64,000 nucleotides of DNA from Ensifer adhaerens (GTDB lineage: Bacteria > Pseudomonadota > Alphaproteobacteria > Rhizobiales > Rhizobiaceae), in NCBI RefSeq assembly GCF_002007205.1, contig NZ_LAZS01000008.1, positions 186,001 to 250,000 on the forward strand, read 5' to 3'. Positions 62,157 through 64,000 of this stretch are shown piece by piece. Numbering within the stretch: position 1 is the first letter of the stretch; each line of letters opens with the position of its first letter. The notes below the pieces were generated by a model. The model made no database searches, was not told the origin of the DNA, and saw nothing but the letters and a program-made list of their open reading frames with translations. Both the position numbers and the translations under genes were made by a program.

Positions 62157-64000
62157 TCAGTTGCTGAGGCTCTTCTCGCCGGGCTTGCCCGGAAGCTGTT
62201 CGGCAAAGAGCTCGAAGTCACCCTGTTTGTCCGAGGGTACGAAGAGGCGCTCGCGCATGATCGTGTCCTCCGCCCAGTTGAACATGAAGATCGGCGCACC
62301 CGTTGGGACGTTGGCGAAGCGCTTGTTGATGATCAGCGCACCCGGATATTCGGTGAGACCGACCGTATCGAGGTTCGTCGTCGCGATCTTCTGGTACTCT
62401 TTCATCAGCGCCACGCGCTCGGCATTGTCGTTGGTGGCGATGAACTTGTTAATGGTATCGACAAGCTCCTGTTCGAACGGCATCAGGTCGACCTGACCGC
62501 CCTCCGGTGCGCGGTGGTGCCAGCTGGTGCGCGGGCCTGTTGCGCCAAGCTGCGGCGTATTCTGCACGACGGAGGCGTATTCCGGGCCGTTGCGGTGAAC
62601 CATCCAGTCGAAGCGGCCGGCATAGTTGGCCGCGTCACGCTGCTTGCCGTCCAGCGAATTCAGAACGACGCGCAGGCCGAGCTTTTCCATCTGGCCGATG
62701 ATTCCTTCGGCGAGGTTGCGGTCGGTCGCATAGCTGTTGTCGATGAGAAGCACGATCTCGACGTCCTTGCCGCCGGCCTTGCCCTCCGGGAAGTTGACGA
62801 AGCCGTTGCCGTCGGTGTCCTTGAGACCGGCCTTTTCGAGCAGCGCCTTCGCGCCATCGAGGTCGAAGGGGTAGTAGACGGTCGATTGCCGGTCATAGAA
62901 GCTAGTGCCGGAGGATAGACCGCCGGGATAGATCGCCGTGAACGGGCCCTTCACCAGGGCTTCGCCGAGCTTCTTGCGGTCGACCGCCATGGTCACCGCC
63001 TTGCGGAAGTCCTCGTTGCGGTTGAGCTCACGCACGGCCTGGGCGCGTTCGTCCGGCTCGCCCCAGCCGTTGGCCGAGAAGTTCATGTGCAGATTGTAGC
63101 CGATGAGGCGCGGGCCGAAGGCAAGCCTTGCCGGCGCCGTATCCTGGGCAGCGCGCTTCAGCGATTCGACGAAGTTTTCCGGCTGCTCCAGGTTGGACAG
63201 ATCGGCAGACCCGGCGATCGCCTGCACGTCCCGGTCGGCCCAGGTCGAGAGCTTGTAGTGCAGCTCGTTGATATAGGGGAGCTGGTTGCCGGCCTCGTCG
63301 ACCTTCCAGTAGTAGGGGTTGCGGCGCAGCACGATGATATCGTCGGGGCGATAGGCGACCGGAACCCAGGCACCCATGACCGGGATGTTCATGTATTCCG
63401 GCGGGAAGGCGTTCTTGTACTGGTCATAAGTCGTGCCGGCATATTTCGGATGCTTGGCCTTGAGAACATGCGACGGGCCGGGGCAGAAGGTGCCATAGGC
63501 CATGGCATAGAGATGCTGGCGCGGGAAGGCCTCCTTGAAGGTCCATTCGACCGTGTTCTGGTCGATCTTCTTCAGCGTCGTGCCGACGCCGAAGGTCTCG
63601 GGCGTCGCGCCGTTCAGCGGGGATACATTCGGGTCGAGAACGTTGTCTTCCCAGTAGAACATCACATCGTCGGCATCGAAGGAGTCACCGTCCGACCATT
63701 TGGCGCCCTCGACCAGATGCATCGTCAGCTTGTGGCCGTCCGCCGACCAGTCCCAGCTTTTGGCAAGGTTCGGCAGCGGCTCGACGTCATTTGCCTCCAC
63801 CTGGAACAGCGGCGCGGTGCGCGTCAGGCATTCCGACATGCCGATGTCGATGCCGCCCCAGCCCTGGCTCTGGCCGGCCGAGTAGTTCCAGCCCTCGGGG
63901 CGGCCGCCGATGACGTGGCGCAGCGTGTCACCGTAGACGCCGACGCCATCGGGCATGTTGCCTGATTTGAAGACCATCGGCTCCTTCGGCAGGCGGTCTG
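62157..64000 (-). CDS. agpA: ABC transporter substrate-binding protein (AgpA-like, family 5), 5' end missing
   Basis: At least 613 residues of a family 5 (oligopeptide-type) periplasmic binding protein; the frame is open to the right edge, so the signal peptide is outside. Landmarks are VEPLPNLAKSWDWSADGHKL, KWSDGDSFDADDVMFYWED, VEWTFKEAFPRQHLYAMAYG, MNIPVMGAWVPVAYRPDDII and a DREL-like FRKAVTMAVDRKKLGEALVK. Followed by two permeases, a double ATPase and alpha-galactosidase, it corresponds to AgpA, the alpha-galactoside binding protein of Sinorhizobium meliloti. Symbol given by context; the binding specificity itself is not visible. Confidence 0.85.
   Translation of the reverse strand, partial: DRLPKEPMVFKSGNMPDGVGVYGDTLRHVIGGRPEGWNYSAGQSQGWGGIDIGMSECLTRTAPLFQVEANDVEPLPNLAKSWDWSADGHKLTMHLVEGAKWSDGDSFDADDVMFYWEDNVLDPNVSPLNGATPETFGVGTTLKKIDQNTVEWTFKEAFPRQHLYAMAYGTFCPGPSHVLKAKHPKYAGTTYDQYKNAFPPEYMNIPVMGAWVPVAYRPDDIIVLRRNPYYWKVDEAGNQLPYINELHYKLSTWADRDVQAIAGSADLSNLEQPENFVESLKRAAQDTAPARLAFGPRLIGYNLHMNFSANGWGEPDERAQAVRELNRNEDFRKAVTMAVDRKKLGEALVKGPFTAIYPGGLSSGTSFYDRQSTVYYPFDLDGAKALLEKAGLKDTDGNGFVNFPEGKAGGKDVEIVLLIDNSYATDRNLAEGIIGQMEKLGLRVVLNSLDGKQRDAANYAGRFDWMVHRNGPEYASVVQNTPQLGATGPRTSWHHRAPEGGQVDLMPFEQELVDTINKFIATNDNAERVALMKEYQKIATTNLDTVGLTEYPGALIINKRFANVPTGAPIFMFNWAEDTIMRERLFVPSDKQGDFELFAEQLPGKPGEKSLSN

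Overview
This high-GC window reads as alphaproteobacterial, most likely Rhizobiaceae (Sinorhizobium/Ensifer or a close relative). I base that on gene content: a bioBFDAZ operon preceded by perfect BioR palindromes, a thiO-thiS-thiG-thiE operon behind a TPP riboswitch, a melA plus agp-type alpha-galactoside uptake operon, a FecI/FecR/TonB-receptor/RhtX-like iron module, and an EcfG/RpoE2-like promoter. The density of transport, regulation and accessory metabolism genes suits a chromid or megaplasmid, but no replication gene is visible. I see no tRNA, rRNA, CRISPR array, insertion sequence or phage gene.

Layout. 1-2.9 kb: truncated LacI regulator, isochorismatase-like hydrolase divergent from a GlxA-type regulator, and a frameshifted small gene. 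2.9-8.4 kb: iron-siderophore cluster on the minus strand (FecI-like sigma, FecR-like anti-sigma, TonB receptor, RhtX/FptX-like permease). 8.5-16.2 kb: LysR with divergent VOC/SDR/zinc-type dehydrogenase genes, a decayed methionine sulfoxide reductase, an arginase-family gene, a serine hydrolase, a TetR/SDR pair and a small zinc-ribbon protein. 16.5-22.3 kb: four L,D-transpeptidase lipoproteins beside a QseB/QseC-like two-component system. 22.4-27.6 kb: GFA protein, SulP transporter, K+ channel, nitroreductase, small proteins and a GcvA-type LysR. 27.6-31.5 kb: N-formylglutamate amidohydrolase-like, DUF1704/MATCAP-like metallopeptidase and ATP-grasp ligase operon. 31.5-37.1 kb: ribose-type sugar ABC transporter with a RbsD/FucU mutarotase and divergent LacI regulator. 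37.1-45.4 kb: biotin and thiamine operons, divergently transcribed. 45.4-54.9 kb: two paralogous Tat-lipoprotein amidohydrolases, a giant soluble-adenylyl-cyclase-like ATPase and a radical SAM protein. 55.1-56.8 kb: GH25 lysozyme-like lipoprotein, a hypothetical gene and a kinase remnant. 56.9-64 kb: alpha-galactosidase and its ABC transporter.

The two best candidates for an undescribed system are the amidohydrolase/cyclase-ATPase/radical-SAM locus (45.4-54.9 kb) and the amidohydrolase/DUF1704/ATP-grasp operon (27.7-31.5 kb). In the first, a tandem duplication also copied the divergent promoter almost unchanged, along with the first codons of the cyclase gene. The second has an apparent general-stress promoter. 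The four-transpeptidase cluster with a CTTAAG-N5-CTTAAG box, and a thiamine operon whose riboswitch leads straight into thiO with no thiC, are also noteworthy.

All functional statements come from motif recognition by eye. No database search was possible, start codons were chosen from ribosome binding sites and domain borders, and substrates of transporters and enzymes are inferred unless stated.
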